Below are positions 16,972 through 28,415 of a stretch of DNA of 64,000 nt, piece after piece; within the stretch, counting starts at the first letter, position 1, and each line of letters starts with the position of its first letter. The DNA is taken from the NCBI RefSeq assembly GCF_009911645.1, contig NZ_QWKI01000038.1, forward strand, positions 1-64,000, given 5' to 3'. This DNA is from Pseudoflavonifractor sp. 60 (lineage in GTDB: Bacteria; Bacillota; Clostridia; Oscillospirales; Oscillospiraceae). Position numbers and translations under genes: made by a program. The notes under the pieces were generated by a model that was not told the DNA's origin, ran no database searches, and was given only the letters and a program-made list of their open reading frames with translations.

Positions 16972-19900
16972 GTCTCTTTCTCCACCTGTTCCCAAAATTC
17001 CTGGGGGCTGATCTTGTCCAGCCAGCGCTTGCAGTCGCCCCCCCGGCCCGGTTCGAAGTGGCAGGCGGCGGCGTAGTCGCAGTAGCGGCAGGCATTTTTC
17101 TCCGGACCCCGCCAGAAGGGGTCGGCGGCGATGTTGCCCGCAGCCAGCTCCTGACAGATGTCCTCCAGAATCCGCTGGATGTGCCGGCCCAGCTTGCCCA
17201 GCTGCTCTGCGGAGGCCAGCGCCTCGCCGGTGATCTTGCCGGTGGACTTGCTCACCTTCAGGGGCAGGAAACGGTAACTGCCCTCCACCTGGGGCTCCAT
17301 GGCATCCAGAATCCGGCGGTCGTTCACCACCAGACCCTTGCGCTTCAGCTCCCGGTTTACCTTCCGCTGAAGCTCCTCATCGCTTATGGACCGGCTGCCC
17401 TGAATGACTGCCTCCCGGGCGGGGAGATAGAGGACGCCGTCCCCCTCCACAGGGATGCTGTAAAACTTCTCCCCCTCCTTCTCCAGGGTGAAGAGGTAGA
17501 GCAGCATTTGCAGGCCCAGGCCGTTCCACACCTCGGTCATGTCGAAGGTCTTCCGCCCCGTCTTGTAGTCCACGACCCGCAGGTGGAGGCGGCCGTCCTC
17601 CTCCCAGCCGTCCACCCGGTCCACAAAACCGGTGATGCTGATGGTCACGTCGCCGAAGGTGAGCTCTACGGGGGGCAGCCCCTCCTTTGCGCCAAAGCCC
17701 AGCTCGAAGGAGATGGGCTTGAACTTGGAGCACAGCAGCTCTTCGGCTACGTTATCCACCACCGCCTGGACGGAGCGGAGCAGACGACGGAAGAGGTAGC
17801 GGAACCGGGCGGTCTGACCCTCCAGGCCGCCCAGCTTCTCCTCCACATAGCGGTCCACCGCCTCTCTGGTCAGCCGGCGCAGCCTCTTCTTCCGGGCCTC
17901 CTCGTCCTCCAGAACCCCAGGGATGGTGGTCTGGGAGAACATCTCGTCCTGAAGCACGTGTTCCAGCACATCGTGGACAAAGGTACCATACTCGGGCGCG
18001 GTGAAGCCGGCGGGCTTGCGGGGCTGCGCCTTTAAGCCGTAGCACATGAAGTAGGAGAAGTGGCAGGATTTATATTTGTCCATCCGGGAGGCGGACATGG
18101 CGACCCGTTTGCCGTAGAGCCGGTCCACCGCCGGGCGGGACAGCTTTCCCCGCTCCCAGGCGGCGGCGCGGTCCAGCCGGGCCACCTGCGTCTCAAAGCC
18201 CGGCAGTCCCTCCAGCGCCCGCCGTGCATTCTGGTTCCGCCCCGCCTGCTCCAGGGCGGGCAGGGGGGCCTCCAGCCGGAAGGAGCCGTGGAGGTCCTCC
18301 TCCCGAATGGGGTCCAGGCCGTCAAAGAGCAGCTTCAGCCGGTCCACCAGAAAGCTGGGGCGGCGCTCCTCCCCGCCGGGTCCCTGGATGGGCCAGGTCA
18401 CCGCCAGCTTTTGACTGGGACGGGCGCAGATCTGATAGATGGTGGTCATCTCTCGGTAGAGCAGATCCCGCTGGGACTGGGTCAGCTCCAGGCCGTAGCC
18501 CGCCAGCAGGGCCCGGTCGTCGTCGGACAGCAGCCCCGGGGCGGTCCCCACCTGGGGCAGAGAGGCGTCGTCCGCCCCCAGCAGGAAGAGCACCTTTACC
18601 GGGTGGCCGGTCTGCCGGGTCGTCTCTCCAGCGGTAACCCGGTCCAGAGAGACGGGGATGGTGCCCACATCGTACTGGGAGAGCACCAGCCGGAACAGCT
18701 TGGCAAACTCCTCCAGCTCCATGGGGGTCTCTCCCAGCAGCTGGGCGCACTGCTCCAGACCGCCGCACAGAATGTCCCACAGCTGCCGGTACTCCTCCGC
18801 CAGGGCGGGACTGCCCCGCTGGATCAGCACCTCCATCCGCTGGTTCAGCCGCTCCGGCAGGCCAATCTCCTCCAGAAAGCGGTAGAGGGCGACCGCCTGC
18901 CCCCGTCCCGTCTTGACCTTGTTTTGCCGCAGGGTCTCCAGGGGCTCCGCAGCCCGCCGCCGGGTCTGGTCTGCCTGCGCCAGAAGGACCCTGTCCTCCT
19001 CCTCCCAGGTCATGCCGTAGCCCTTGGGGTGCCAGGTCCAGTCCTTTTTCTGGGTCCAGCGGCTGCCCCGTATGTCCCATTTCAGGACGTAGTTCTCCAG
19101 CAGGTCCACATCCTCCTGGGACAGGTCGGTGAGGCCGGTTTTTAAGTATCGGAATACATCGTCGTAGCGGTAGCCCCCCGCCACCGTCTCCAGGGCGGCG
19201 GTGACCAGAGCCAGCACCGGTTTTTCCAAAATATCCGTCATGGCGGAGGAGAACATCGGCACGCCGTAGCGCCCGAAGACCGACTCCACCAGGTCCCGGT
19301 AGGCCCCGTAGTCCCGGGCCGCCACACCGATTTCCCGGAAGCGGCAGCCCTCCTCCCGCACCAGCTGGAGGATGCGCCCGGCGGTCCACTCCACCTCACT
19401 GCGCAGGGTGGAGGCCTGAAACAGCTCCACCGCCCCGCCACAGGGGATTTTTTGGGGGGTCTGCTCCGAGAAGAGAAATTTTTCCAGGTGGCGCAGGGGC
19501 TCCACTTTGGGGCCGCCGGAGGGGACAAGGTGTTCCACCTCCCAGGGAATCCCCTCCTTCTGGGCCAGCCGCAGCAGCATAGCGGCAGTTCTCCGCGCCG
19601 GGGAGAAGATACCCGCCCCCCCCTCGTCCTCCTCCAGGTGGTCGCAGGTGAGGGCGACGGTCATGGAGTGGGCCTGCCCCATAAGGATGCGCAGCAGCTC
19701 CCCCTGCTGGGGGGTAAAGTCGGTAAAGCCGTCCAGCCAGATCTCCCGTCCCGCTCCCCAGCGGCACTCCCGCAGTTTCTCCGCCGCCCGGGTCAGCCGG
19801 TCCCGGGGGTCCAGCGCAGTGCGGACGGTGAGGGCGTCGTACTCCCCCAGGATCAGCCCCAGATCCAGGAGCTTATCCCCACCAGGACCGGGAGCGTCCC

Positions 19901-20312
19901 GCCCCGCCCGGACCAGCACCTCCGGCAGGACGCAGCAGCTCTTCAGTTCGTCCGCCGTGGCCAGCAGGGAAGAGAGGAAGGCGGGGCGCTTGGAGGGCCG
20001 GCCATAGACCTTCAGCCCGGGGGCCATCTTCTGCACTGCCAGATACATCAGCAGCAGCCGCCCGCCGGCGTCCAGCTCCTCCTCGCCCAGGCCCCCCGCC
20101 CGCTGAAAGATGCGGTTGGCCAGGCGGCTGAAGGAGAGTACCTCCGCCCGCAGATTGATCTGGGGGCCCCCAGTGGCGCACAGGGCCCGCTCCGTCTCGT
20201 GGGACTGCTGTTCCGGTACCAGCAGGATTTGGTCCCCCTCCGACTGGCAGAGCCGGTTCAGCACCGTGGTGGTCTTGCCGGAGCCCGCCCGGCCAATCAG
20301 CAGCTTGAACAT
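16968..20312 (-). CDS. addB: ATP-dependent helicase/nuclease subunit B (AddB)
   Basis: The 1114-residue AddB subunit starts MFKLLIGRAGSGKTTTVL, with Walker A at residues 8-14, and ends in a RecB-type nuclease domain: VVDYKTGRKTF and the iron-sulfur cysteine set ACRYCDYAAACHF near residue 1085. Its inactive helicase half recognises Chi and its nuclease cuts the opposite strand to AddA. The chosen ATG has AAGGAGG upstream; the frame runs 45 codons further but without an RBS. Its stop overlaps the next gene, and addA follows only after two intervening genes. Confidence 0.95.
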   Translation of the reverse strand: MFKLLIGRAGSGKTTTVLNRLCQSEGDQILLVPEQQSHETERALCATGGPQINLRAEVLSFSRLANRIFQRAGGLGEEELDAGGRLLLMYLAVQKMAPGLKVYGRPSKRPAFLSSLLATADELKSCCVLPEVLVRAGRDAPGPGGDKLLDLGLILGEYDALTVRTALDPRDRLTRAAEKLRECRWGAGREIWLDGFTDFTPQQGELLRILMGQAHSMTVALTCDHLEEDEGGAGIFSPARRTAAMLLRLAQKEGIPWEVEHLVPSGGPKVEPLRHLEKFLFSEQTPQKIPCGGAVELFQASTLRSEVEWTAGRILQLVREEGCRFREIGVAARDYGAYRDLVESVFGRYGVPMFSSAMTDILEKPVLALVTAALETVAGGYRYDDVFRYLKTGLTDLSQEDVDLLENYVLKWDIRGSRWTQKKDWTWHPKGYGMTWEEEDRVLLAQADQTRRRAAEPLETLRQNKVKTGRGQAVALYRFLEEIGLPERLNQRMEVLIQRGSPALAEEYRQLWDILCGGLEQCAQLLGETPMELEEFAKLFRLVLSQYDVGTIPVSLDRVTAGETTRQTGHPVKVLFLLGADDASLPQVGTAPGLLSDDDRALLAGYGLELTQSQRDLLYREMTTIYQICARPSQKLAVTWPIQGPGGEERRPSFLVDRLKLLFDGLDPIREEDLHGSFRLEAPLPALEQAGRNQNARRALEGLPGFETQVARLDRAAAWERGKLSRPAVDRLYGKRVAMSASRMDKYKSCHFSYFMCYGLKAQPRKPAGFTAPEYGTFVHDVLEHVLQDEMFSQTTIPGVLEDEEARKKRLRRLTREAVDRYVEEKLGGLEGQTARFRYLFRRLLRSVQAVVDNVAEELLCSKFKPISFELGFGAKEGLPPVELTFGDVTISITGFVDRVDGWEEDGRLHLRVVDYKTGRKTFDMTEVWNGLGLQMLLYLFTLEKEGEKFYSIPVEGDGVLYLPAREAVIQGSRSISDEELQRKVNRELKRKGLVVNDRRILDAMEPQVEGSYRFLPLKVSKSTGKITGEALASAEQLGKLGRHIQRILEDICQELAAGNIAADPFWRGPEKNACRYCDYAAACHFEPGRGGDCKRWLDKISPQEFWEQVEKET

Positions 20313-20342
20313 CCAACCGCCTCCTTGAAATCTGTCCGGTTC

Positions 20343-20371
20343 AGTATAGCACAGCCCGGAGGAAAATGGAA
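20343..20371 (-). promoter_or_regulatory. Candidate addB promoter
   Basis: On the minus strand, TTCCAT (20366-20371), a 17-bp spacer and TATACT (20343-20348). The -35 is poor, so confidence is modest. Confidence 0.4.
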
Positions 20372-20462
20372 GACTCCCAAACTGGAAGATATTTTGCAAG
20401 CCAGCCGGCTCACCGGCAGTCTGTCTTTGCTCCGCTGAGTCCCCCATACCCGTGAACAGTCA

Positions 20463-20500
20463 ACAAAAGCACCTGGACGTACTTGTCCAAGTGCTTTTGT
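20463..20500 (-). terminator. Terminator of guaB
   Basis: ACAAAAGCAC...GTGCTTTTGT stem with one mismatch, extended by TGGAC/GTCCA, directly after the guaB stop on the minus strand. The arm itself supplies the U-rich end. Confidence 0.65.
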
Positions 20501-20508
20501 TATGTTGT

Positions 20509-22274
<1,766 letters not shown>

Positions 22275-22334
22275 CGGGTTTCCTCCTTACAGCTGACTGA
22301 ATGATGTACGGCTCCGGCAGTCCATTTTCCGTTT

Positions 22335-23117
22335 CTAGTGAAAGTGCTCCCGCACATCTTCCACGCATTTTTTCAGCTCCGGGTCCTGGATTCCGGCAAA
22401 AAACGCCTCCGCCGCTTTAGGCAGGGCCTCAAATTTGCAGAAGCTCCAAATCGCTTCCTTTTTATATTCCAAATCCTCCGCCTGCTGAAAGGCCTGGATC
22501 AGCGCCTCTGCGTTCCCAGGCACCTGCCACATGAATTGCCAGGTGGGGTAGATCTCATAGCCCGCCAGCAGCTCGGCGTAAAAATTCTCGTTCCAGTCCA
22601 GAAAGTCAGAGCTGCCCTTGGGCCACATGGGTGCGCAATCGCCATCATAGTCCAGATAGACGATGTGTCCCCGCAGGGGGCCGTTGACAATCAGATGCGC
22701 CTCATAGGTAATGTCCATGCCGCACAGGATTATGGTCCCGGGTTCCTCACGGCGGTGGCCGCCGTAGCGCTCCTTCCACTCCGCCTCGGTCATCACCTGG
22801 GTGAGCTGCTCGGAGATGCCCTGGAGATCTTCATCGTCTCCCCACTCCGGTTTGAAGTCAGAAAAACCCGTCCCCGGCGACGCGCCGCCGCCGCCCACCT
22901 GGGTCAGGTAGTACACATAGTTCTCGGGCAGCTCAATCTTCGCCCGCTTCTCAAAGGCCTCGATCTCGGACAGAGGGACGGTGGGGCTCAGCTTCCAGTG
23001 GTGCCAATTTTTTGCGTAGTAGTCGTCTCTGCGGGCCGGGTCGGCGGCCACCTGCCGGATCATGTCCTTGATTCGGGCGCACTGGGCCAGCCGCTTTGGG
23101 TCGTTCAATTCGTGCAT
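22335..23117 (-). CDS. SMI1/KNR4 (SUKH) domain protein
   Basis: Residues 47-165 match the SUKH fold: PLSEIEAFEKRAKIELPENYVYYLTQVGGGG, given to mark the helix and turn at about residues 48-78, then TIILCGMDITYEAHLIVNGP and HIVYLDYDGD. SUKH proteins are often immunity proteins against contact-dependent or secreted toxins, but also occur as orphan cytoplasmic proteins. A C-terminal helical region (residues 195-260) follows. No toxin gene is adjacent. The stop codon is TAG, which shows that TAG is read as stop here. Confidence 0.75.
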   Translation of the reverse strand: MHELNDPKRLAQCARIKDMIRQVAADPARRDDYYAKNWHHWKLSPTVPLSEIEAFEKRAKIELPENYVYYLTQVGGGGASPGTGFSDFKPEWGDDEDLQGISEQLTQVMTEAEWKERYGGHRREEPGTIILCGMDITYEAHLIVNGPLRGHIVYLDYDGDCAPMWPKGSSDFLDWNENFYAELLAGYEIYPTWQFMWQVPGNAEALIQAFQQAEDLEYKKEAIWSFCKFEALPKAAEAFFAGIQDPELKKCVEDVREHFH

Positions 23118-23135
23118 GGTAGGTCCTCCTGTTCC

Positions 23136-23882
23136 TCACTCAATGGGTGTCTCGCCGAAGAGCAGAGCGGATTCGAAGCGGGGCTTTCCGGTGCCGTCAA
23201 CTCCCCGGACAAACCGGCTGTCCCCCAGGCCGCTGGTCTGGATGGTGAGCACCTCCCCGGGGCGGCACTCAGCCAGGTAGCCAATCTGCATTTCGGCCAG
23301 GTAGCGGTCCTGAGACAGGCACTCCATCCCCACCGCGTCACAGGCGAAATCGGCGTAGCGGGTGTTGTTCACGTGGCCGTTCATGTCGGTATCGCTGTAC
23401 CGCATGGGGCGGCGCTCCGTCTCGGTCAAATCGCCGGGCTGGCGCAGCTTGGCCAGGGTCATGGTCTTGCACAGCGCCCCGCCGCCGGTGCCCGTCAATT
23501 CGGGGATGGCGCTGAGCCGTACCAGCTTGCGGCTGTTGACGTCGGCCAGCACCCAGGCGGACACCGACTCGCCCACCGGCTGACCGTTGGCCAGGATGTC
23601 GTAGTCCCGGTACATGATGGCCCCCTTGCCGCCCCGGTGCCAGGTGCGGACGGTCAGCTTGTCCTCGTAGCGCAGGGGCCGGGACAGGCGGTACCAGGAC
23701 CGGGCCAGCATCCAGAAGACCCCGTACCGCTCCACCAGGGTCTCACGGGAGAAGCCCCCGTCCTCGGCGGCCAGGGTTGCGGCGTTTTGCAGGTGGTTGA
23801 GCAGAGCGGAGGCCTTGCACTGACCCCGTCCGTCCACGTCCAGCCCGTTTAAGCGGGTCTCATACTCAAAAAACATACTCAT
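23136..23882 (-). CDS. Acyl-ACP thioesterase
   Basis: A 248-residue double hot-dog protein of the FatA/FatB-like bacterial family: N-terminal FFEYETRLNGLDVDGRG, WMLARSWYRLSRPLRYED in the first hot-dog, and PMRYSDTDMNGHVNNTRYADFACD, the active-site region with the conserved Asn-His pair, in the second. It releases fatty acids from acyl-ACP. The start at 23882 overlaps the stop of the upstream gene (ATGA), indicating coupling; an earlier in-frame TTG is rejected. Confidence 0.88.
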   Translation of the reverse strand: MSMFFEYETRLNGLDVDGRGQCKASALLNHLQNAATLAAEDGGFSRETLVERYGVFWMLARSWYRLSRPLRYEDKLTVRTWHRGGKGAIMYRDYDILANGQPVGESVSAWVLADVNSRKLVRLSAIPELTGTGGGALCKTMTLAKLRQPGDLTETERRPMRYSDTDMNGHVNNTRYADFACDAVGMECLSQDRYLAEMQIGYLAECRPGEVLTIQTSGLGDSRFVRGVDGTGKPRFESALLFGETPIE

Positions 23883-24490
23883 TTTTCTTCGCCTCGAATT
23901 AAAATTGAAGTTTTGCAGCACAGATCGTCAATGTCGTCGGCGGTGGCGGCGGGAATGCGGTATCTGCCGCCGCACTCCCGGCAGTACAGCTCCACAGAGC
24001 TGAAATGGACGTCAAAGCCCCACTGCCGGCTGCCGCAGGTGCAGGAGATGCCGCCCCGCCGGGCGATATCCCGCAGCTCAGCCAGGATCTCCTCCATGAC
24101 GATCTCGTCCAGGAAAGCCCCGCTTTCGGCGGCGTCATCCCCCAGCTTGTCCATCGCCTGCTCCAGACGGGCGGTGGCGGCATAGACCGGCCCCTCCTCT
24201 CCCACATAGCAGCAGTCCAGCCCGGAGGCGGCGCAGGAGAAGGCCAGGGCTTTTTCCCGGATGAAGGCCCGGGAGGAGCAGGACACGGTGTGTTCCCGCC
24301 CGCAGAACAGGCAGGGGACCGTCAGCTGAACCCGAGTGGGGAGAAACTCGACCCCCAGCTCCGACTTGCCGCAGGGGCACTTGATGTGGGCCGGGGCGGC
24401 GGCCAGGGAGAACAGGTCCCGCTCCACAATCACCGACTGCATACAGTGGGGGCAGATATAGGATAAAAACCGCTTTGTCTCTTGTACCAT
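23879..24490 (-). CDS. Zinc-ribbon protein of unknown function
   Basis: A 203-residue cytoplasmic protein with four CxxC-type pairs: CPHC (residues 13-16), CPCG (38), CLFC (60) and the C-terminal CTCG...CREC (150-170), consistent with two zinc ribbons around a helical middle. I do not recognise a named family; similar arrangements occur in CpXC-like proteins. Its stop overlaps the thioesterase start and it lies one base downstream of glpK, so the three are probably co-transcribed. Confidence 0.65.
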   Translation of the reverse strand: MVQETKRFLSYICPHCMQSVIVERDLFSLAAAPAHIKCPCGKSELGVEFLPTRVQLTVPCLFCGREHTVSCSSRAFIREKALAFSCAASGLDCCYVGEEGPVYAATARLEQAMDKLGDDAAESGAFLDEIVMEEILAELRDIARRGGISCTCGSRQWGFDVHFSSVELYCRECGGRYRIPAATADDIDDLCCKTSILIRGEEK

Positions 24491-24491
24491 A

Positions 24492-25976
24492 TCAACAACT
24501 CCTAACCCGGCGGACCGCGTCCCGCCAGCCGGACAGCAGCGCTTCCCGCTCTGCCGCCTTCAGATTGGGCTGATACAGCCGGTCCAGCGTCCACTGTCCC
24601 CGGATGTCCTCCAGCCCGGACCACACCCCGGTGGCCAGTCCTGCCAGGCAGGCGGCCCCCAGGGCGGTGGTCTCCCGAATTTTGGGGCGGGACAGGGGCC
24701 GGTCCACAATGTCCGCCTGGAACTGCATCAAAAAGTTGTTGGCCGAGGCCCCGCCGTCAACCCGCAGCTCCCGCAGGGGGATGCCGGTGTCCTCCTCCAT
24801 AGCCCGGAGGACGTCGGCGGTCTGGTAGGCGATGGACTCCAGGGCCGCCCGAATGATGTGGTTGCGCCCCGCCCCCCGGGTCAGCCCCAGGATGGCTCCC
24901 CGAGCGTTCATGTCCCAGTGGGGGGCGCCCAGGCCGGTGAAGGCGGGTACCACGTAGACTCCGGCTGTGTCTTTCACCTTCTCGGCGAAGTACTCGGTGT
25001 CGGCGGAGTCGGAGATGAGCCCCATCTCGTCCCGCAGCCACTGGACCACCGCCCCGCCCACGAAGATGCTCCCCTCCAGGGCGTAGGTCACCTTGCCGTT
25101 CAGGCCGATGGCGATGGTGGTAATCAGGCCGTGTTTGCTGACACAGGGTGTCTCGCCGGTGTTCATCAGCAGGAAGCAGCCGGTGCCGTAAGTGTTCTTG
25201 GCCTCCCCGGGTTCAAAGCAGGTCTGACCGAATAGGGCGGCCTGCTGGTCTCCGGCAATGCCGGCGATGGGCACCTCCACCCCCTGGATGTTCACAGAGC
25301 CGTAAATCTCACTGGAGGAGCGGACCTGGGGCAGTATGTTCCTAGGGATGCCCAGCCGTTTGCAGATGCCCTCGTCCCAGCACAGCTCCTTGATGTTGTA
25401 CAGCATGGTACGGCTGGCGTTGGTGCAGTCGGTAACGTGGGTCCTCCCCCCGGTGAGCTTCCAGATCAGCCAGCTGTCCACCGTGCCGAAGAGGAGTTTT
25501 CCCGCCTCTGCCTGTTCCCTCGCACCAGGCACGTTGTCCAGAATCCACTTGATTTTGGTGGCGGAAAAGTAGGCGTCGATGAGCAGGCCGGTGCGGTCCC
25601 GCACGTAATCCACAAAGGCGGGGTCGGCCTTCAGCTCCTCGCACAGCTCCGCGGTGCGGCGGCACTGCCACACAATGGCGTTGTACACCGGACGGCCCGT
25701 GTCCCGGTCCCAGACGATGGTGGTCTCCCGCTGGTTGGTGATGCCCACGCCCGCCAGCTCCCGGACGTCAACCCCGCTCTGGGCCAGCACCTCCATGAGG
25801 ACGCCGTACTGGCTGGACCAGATCTCCATGGGGTCGTGCTCTACCCAGCCGGGTTTTGGGTAAAACTGGGTGAACTCCTTCTGGGCCATAGCCACAATAT
25901 TCTGGTCCCGGTCGAAGAGGATACAGCGGCTGCTGGTGGTCCCCTGGTCCAGGGCGGCAATATAGCGCTTTTCCAT
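24492..25976 (-). CDS. glpK: Glycerol kinase
   Basis: At 494 residues it has the length and motifs of FGGY-family Glp[17 protein letters not shown] (ADP loop 1), [36 protein letters not shown] with the catalytic Asp, and [19 protein letters not shown] at about residue 395. It phosphorylates glycerol to glycerol-3-phosphate. The start at 25976 is chosen because the family begins here ([12 protein letters not shown]) and AGAGGG lies upstream; the frame extends 30 codons further without support. No glpF or glpD is adjacent. Confidence 0.96.
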   Translation of the reverse strand: MEKRYIAALDQGTTSSRCILFDRDQNIVAMAQKEFTQFYPKPGWVEHDPMEIWSSQYGVLMEVLAQSGVDVRELAGVGITNQRETTIVWDRDTGRPVYNAIVWQCRRTAELCEELKADPAFVDYVRDRTGLLIDAYFSATKIKWILDNVPGAREQAEAGKLLFGTVDSWLIWKLTGGRTHVTDCTNASRTMLYNIKELCWDEGICKRLGIPRNILPQVRSSSEIYGSVNIQGVEVPIAGIAGDQQAALFGQTCFEPGEAKNTYGTGCFLLMNTGETPCVSKHGLITTIAIGLNGKVTYALEGSIFVGGAVVQWLRDEMGLISDSADTEYFAEKVKDTAGVYVVPAFTGLGAPHWDMNARGAILGLTRGAGRNHIIRAALESIAYQTADVLRAMEEDTGIPLRELRVDGGASANNFLMQFQADIVDRPLSRPKIRETTALGAACLAGLATGVWSGLEDIRGQWTLDRLYQPNLKAAEREALLSGWRDAVRRVRSC

Positions 25977-25989
25977 AAATTTTTCCCTC

Positions 25990-26295
25990 TTATCTGATAA
26001 TACTGCCATAGTCCCTTCGACCATATAGGATGCGCCTGATTTGGACGGTGCCGCCGCAGACCACATAGAAAACGATGTAGTTTTTCACGGTCAAGCACCG
26101 GTAGCCCTTGGCGGCCAGCGCCATATCCCGCGGTCTGGGACAGCGCTCAGGCATATGAGACAAACTGGCAATCTCCTCTGTCAGCCTGTCGTAATACTGA
26201 AAGGCTGTTTCAGGCGAAAGTGTGTTAAGATATTCAATAATATCTTGCAGGTCCTGTTTTGCCGTTGGATAAAGTTTGACCTTATATGCTTCCAT
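25990..26295 (-). CDS. RelE/ParE family toxin
   Basis: A 101-residue basic protein with the RelE/ParE fold: [18 protein letters not shown] at the N-terminus, PERCPRPRD in the middle and the [15 protein letters not shown]...[13 protein letters not shown] ending of ParE-type toxins. ParE toxins poison DNA gyrase, while RelE cleaves ribosome-bound mRNA; the absence of the catalytic RelE residues in the tail favours ParE, without certainty. Its start overlaps the upstream antitoxin by 14 nt, the classic arrangement for a toxin-antitoxin operon. Confidence 0.85.
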   Translation of the reverse strand: MEAYKVKLYPTAKQDLQDIIEYLNTLSPETAFQYYDRLTEEIASLSHMPERCPRPRDMALAAKGYRCLTVKNYIVFYVVCGGTVQIRRILYGRRDYGSIIR

Positions 26296-26554
26296 GCACC
26301 GTCTCCCGCAGCCGGCGGGCAGCGGTCAAAAAATCCTCTCCCTCTGCACCGGAGGCAATCTCCTGCTCCGCCACCGCCAGTTTTCCATATAAATCAATCA
26401 AGGCCAATTGGCGCTCATACTCCTCTATGCTGACGACTACCATATCACCGCTGCCGTTTCGTGTGATATAGACAGGCTCACCAGTCTGATGGCAAAAATC
26501 AGAAATCTCATTGGCATTGTTGCGTAAGTCGGAAATTGGACGAATACTGGGCAT
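26282..26554 (-). CDS. Phd/YefM family antitoxin
   Basis: A 90-residue protein: IRPISDLRNNANEISDFC is the N-terminal DNA-binding Phd/YefM motif, VYITRNGSGDMVVVSIEEYE completes the fold, and the C-terminal helices would wrap the toxin. The start at 26554 has GGGGGTGG upstream; a much longer frame reaching into the gamma-glutamyltransferase gene is not used. It is the first gene of the pair and probably autoregulates the promoter at 26577-26605. Confidence 0.85.
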   Translation of the reverse strand: MPSIRPISDLRNNANEISDFCHQTGEPVYITRNGSGDMVVVSIEEYERQLALIDLYGKLAVAEQEIASGAEGEDFLTAARRLRETVHGSI

Positions 26555-26576
26555 AACGCCACCCCCTTGTCCCTTT

Positions 26577-26605
26577 AGTATAGCAAGATATTGAGTAAAA
26601 ATCAA
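26577..26605 (-). promoter_or_regulatory. Toxin-antitoxin promoter
   Basis: TTGATT (26600-26605), a 17-bp spacer and TATACT (26577-26582) on the minus strand, 22 nt before the antitoxin ATG. Confidence 0.65.
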
Positions 26606-26628
26606 TCCGAATTTAACACTGTATTTAC

Positions 26629-28257
26629 TCACCACGCCGCCACGGTTCCGTCGCACCGGGGCTCGGTGCCGCCGATCAGCAGGCCGTTGTCCGTCCGCCA
26701 GATGATCTGGCCCCGGCCCATGTCGATGGGGTCGTCGATGACCTCCACCTCGTGGCCCATGGCGGCCAAGGCTTTGGCAATTTCCGGGGAGATCTCCCGC
26801 TCCAGCTGGATATGCTTTCCGCCGATCCACTGGACCCGGGGGGCGTCCAGGGCCTCCTGGGGGTTCATGTGGTAGTCGATGGTGTTTACCAGAACCTCCA
26901 CGTGGCCCTGGGGCTGCATAAAGGCACCCATCACGCCGAAGGGACCCACCGCCTCCCCGTCCTTCATCAGGAAGCCGGGGATGATGGTGTGGTAGGACTT
27001 TTTCCCGCCCGCCAGACAGTTGTCGCTGTTGGGGTCCAGGGAGAAGTTGGCCCCCCGGTTTTGGAAGGAGATGCCCGTCCCGGGGACGGCAACCCCCGCG
27101 CCGAAAGTGGTGTAGTTGCTCTGAATCCAGGAGACCATGTTGCCCTGGGAATCGGCAGTACACAGGTAGATGGTGCCGCCGCAGGAGGGGGCCCCCGCTT
27201 GGGGCAGGAGGGCCCGGTCCGTTATGAGGGCCCGGCGGCGGGCGGCGTACTCCTCCGACAACAGGTCCTCAACCCGGGTTTTCATGTACCGGGGGTCGGC
27301 CACATAGGTTTTGGTGTCGGCAAAGGCCAGCTTGATGGCCTCCATCATCTTGTGGTAGGTGTCCGCGCTCTCCCGATTCTGGGAAAACTCCAGGCCGTTG
27401 AGGATGTTCAGCGCCATAAGGACGGTGATGCCGTGGCCATTGGGGGGGATCTCACAGACGGTGTAGCCCCGGTAGTTGACAGTAATGGGCTCCACCCACT
27501 CCGGGTGGTAGCTGCGGAAGTCGTCCTCCGAGAAATACCCCCCGGTCTCCCGGCTGAAGGCCAGGATTTTCTCCATCAGAGCCCCCCGGTAATAGCTCTC
27601 GCAGCCGGTGGCGGCCAGCTCCTCCAGGGTTGCGGCGTACTCCTCCCAGCGGAACAGGTCCCCCGCCTCATAGGGGGAGCCGTCCTCTTTCAGGAAGGAC
27701 TGCCGCCACCAGGCGTGGGGGGCAGGATTTTCTTCCATCGCCTGTTTCAGCCGCCGGGCGTCCTTGGCCCACTGCCTGGCCACATTCACCGGGACGGGGA
27801 CCCCCTGGCGGGCGTAGCGAACAGCGGGGGCGAAGAGCTCGGTCAGGGGTTTGGACCCGAAGCGGCGGTTCAGCTCCGCCCAGCCAGCGGGGGCTCCAGG
27901 GACCATGGTGGGCAGCCAGCCCTCCCTGGGCATCTCTGAAAAGCCCATCCCCTTGACAAGCTCCGCGCTGAGCCCCGCCGGGGCCACGCCGCTGGCGTTA
28001 AGGCCGTAGAGCTTCTTTTCCCCCTCGACCCACACCAGGGCGAAGGCGTCGGAGCCCAGCCCGTTTCCGGTGGGCTCAAACAGGGGCATCCCGGCGGCCA
28101 TTGCCACGGCGGCGTCCATGGCGTTGCCGCCAGCTTTCAGCACCTCCAGCCCCACCTGGGCCCCCAGAGGGACTGAGGTGCAGGCCATACCGTTTTTGGC
28201 GAAGACCACATTGCGGCGGGAGGGATAGGTATATTTGTAAGGGTCATACTGGGGCAT
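26629..28257 (-). CDS. Gamma-glutamyltransferase family protein, no signal peptide
   Basis: A 542-residue Ntn-hydrolase precursor of the GGT family. Visible are AGGNAMDAAVAMAAGM near residue 44, PTGNGLGSDAF, CEIPPNGHGITVLMALN and the processing site CGGTIYLCTADSQGN, where Thr would become the N-terminal nucleophile of the small subunit, then NSDNCLAGGKKSYHTI. It cleaves or transfers gamma-glutamyl groups from glutathione-like peptides. Unlike classical secreted GGT, there is no N-terminal signal sequence (MPQYDPYKYTYPSRR), so it should be cytoplasmic, as in the YwrD-like branch. Confidence 0.9.
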   Translation of the reverse strand: MPQYDPYKYTYPSRRNVVFAKNGMACTSVPLGAQVGLEVLKAGGNAMDAAVAMAAGMPLFEPTGNGLGSDAFALVWVEGEKKLYGLNASGVAPAGLSAELVKGMGFSEMPREGWLPTMVPGAPAGWAELNRRFGSKPLTELFAPAVRYARQGVPVPVNVARQWAKDARRLKQAMEENPAPHAWWRQSFLKEDGSPYEAGDLFRWEEYAATLEELAATGCESYYRGALMEKILAFSRETGGYFSEDDFRSYHPEWVEPITVNYRGYTVCEIPPNGHGITVLMALNILNGLEFSQNRESADTYHKMMEAIKLAFADTKTYVADPRYMKTRVEDLLSEEYAARRRALITDRALLPQAGAPSCGGTIYLCTADSQGNMVSWIQSNYTTFGAGVAVPGTGISFQNRGANFSLDPNSDNCLAGGKKSYHTIIPGFLMKDGEAVGPFGVMGAFMQPQGHVEVLVNTIDYHMNPQEALDAPRVQWIGGKHIQLEREISPEIAKALAAMGHEVEVIDDPIDMGRGQIIWRTDNGLLIGGTEPRCDGTVAAW

Positions 28258-28332
28258 GACGGTCAGCTCCTTCCTGTTTTGGTAGTGGAACTATTATACT
28301 CCTTCCCGGGGTCCAGGGCAAGGGAAAGAAAA

Positions 28333-28399
28333 CCCGCAGCCCCCGGAGGGGCGGCCCGACAGGAACTGGTGTCCTTCGGGCCCCTCCGGGGGCTGCGGG
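28333..28399 (-). terminator. Large terminator hairpin of the AGCS gene
   Basis: CCCGCAGCCCCCGGAGGGGC (28333-28352) pairs with its exact complement at 28380-28399 over a 27-nt loop. On the minus strand it is followed by GGTTTTCTTT. The 20-bp perfect stem is unusually long for a terminator. Confidence 0.8.
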
Positions 28400-28415
28400 A
28401 AAGGTGTTTTCAGCT

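Noticed and set aside
26555-27163. 200-codon upstream extension of the Phd/YefM antitoxin frame
   Set aside because: It lies within the gamma-glutamyltransferase gene in another frame and precedes the antitoxin's own RBS and promoter.
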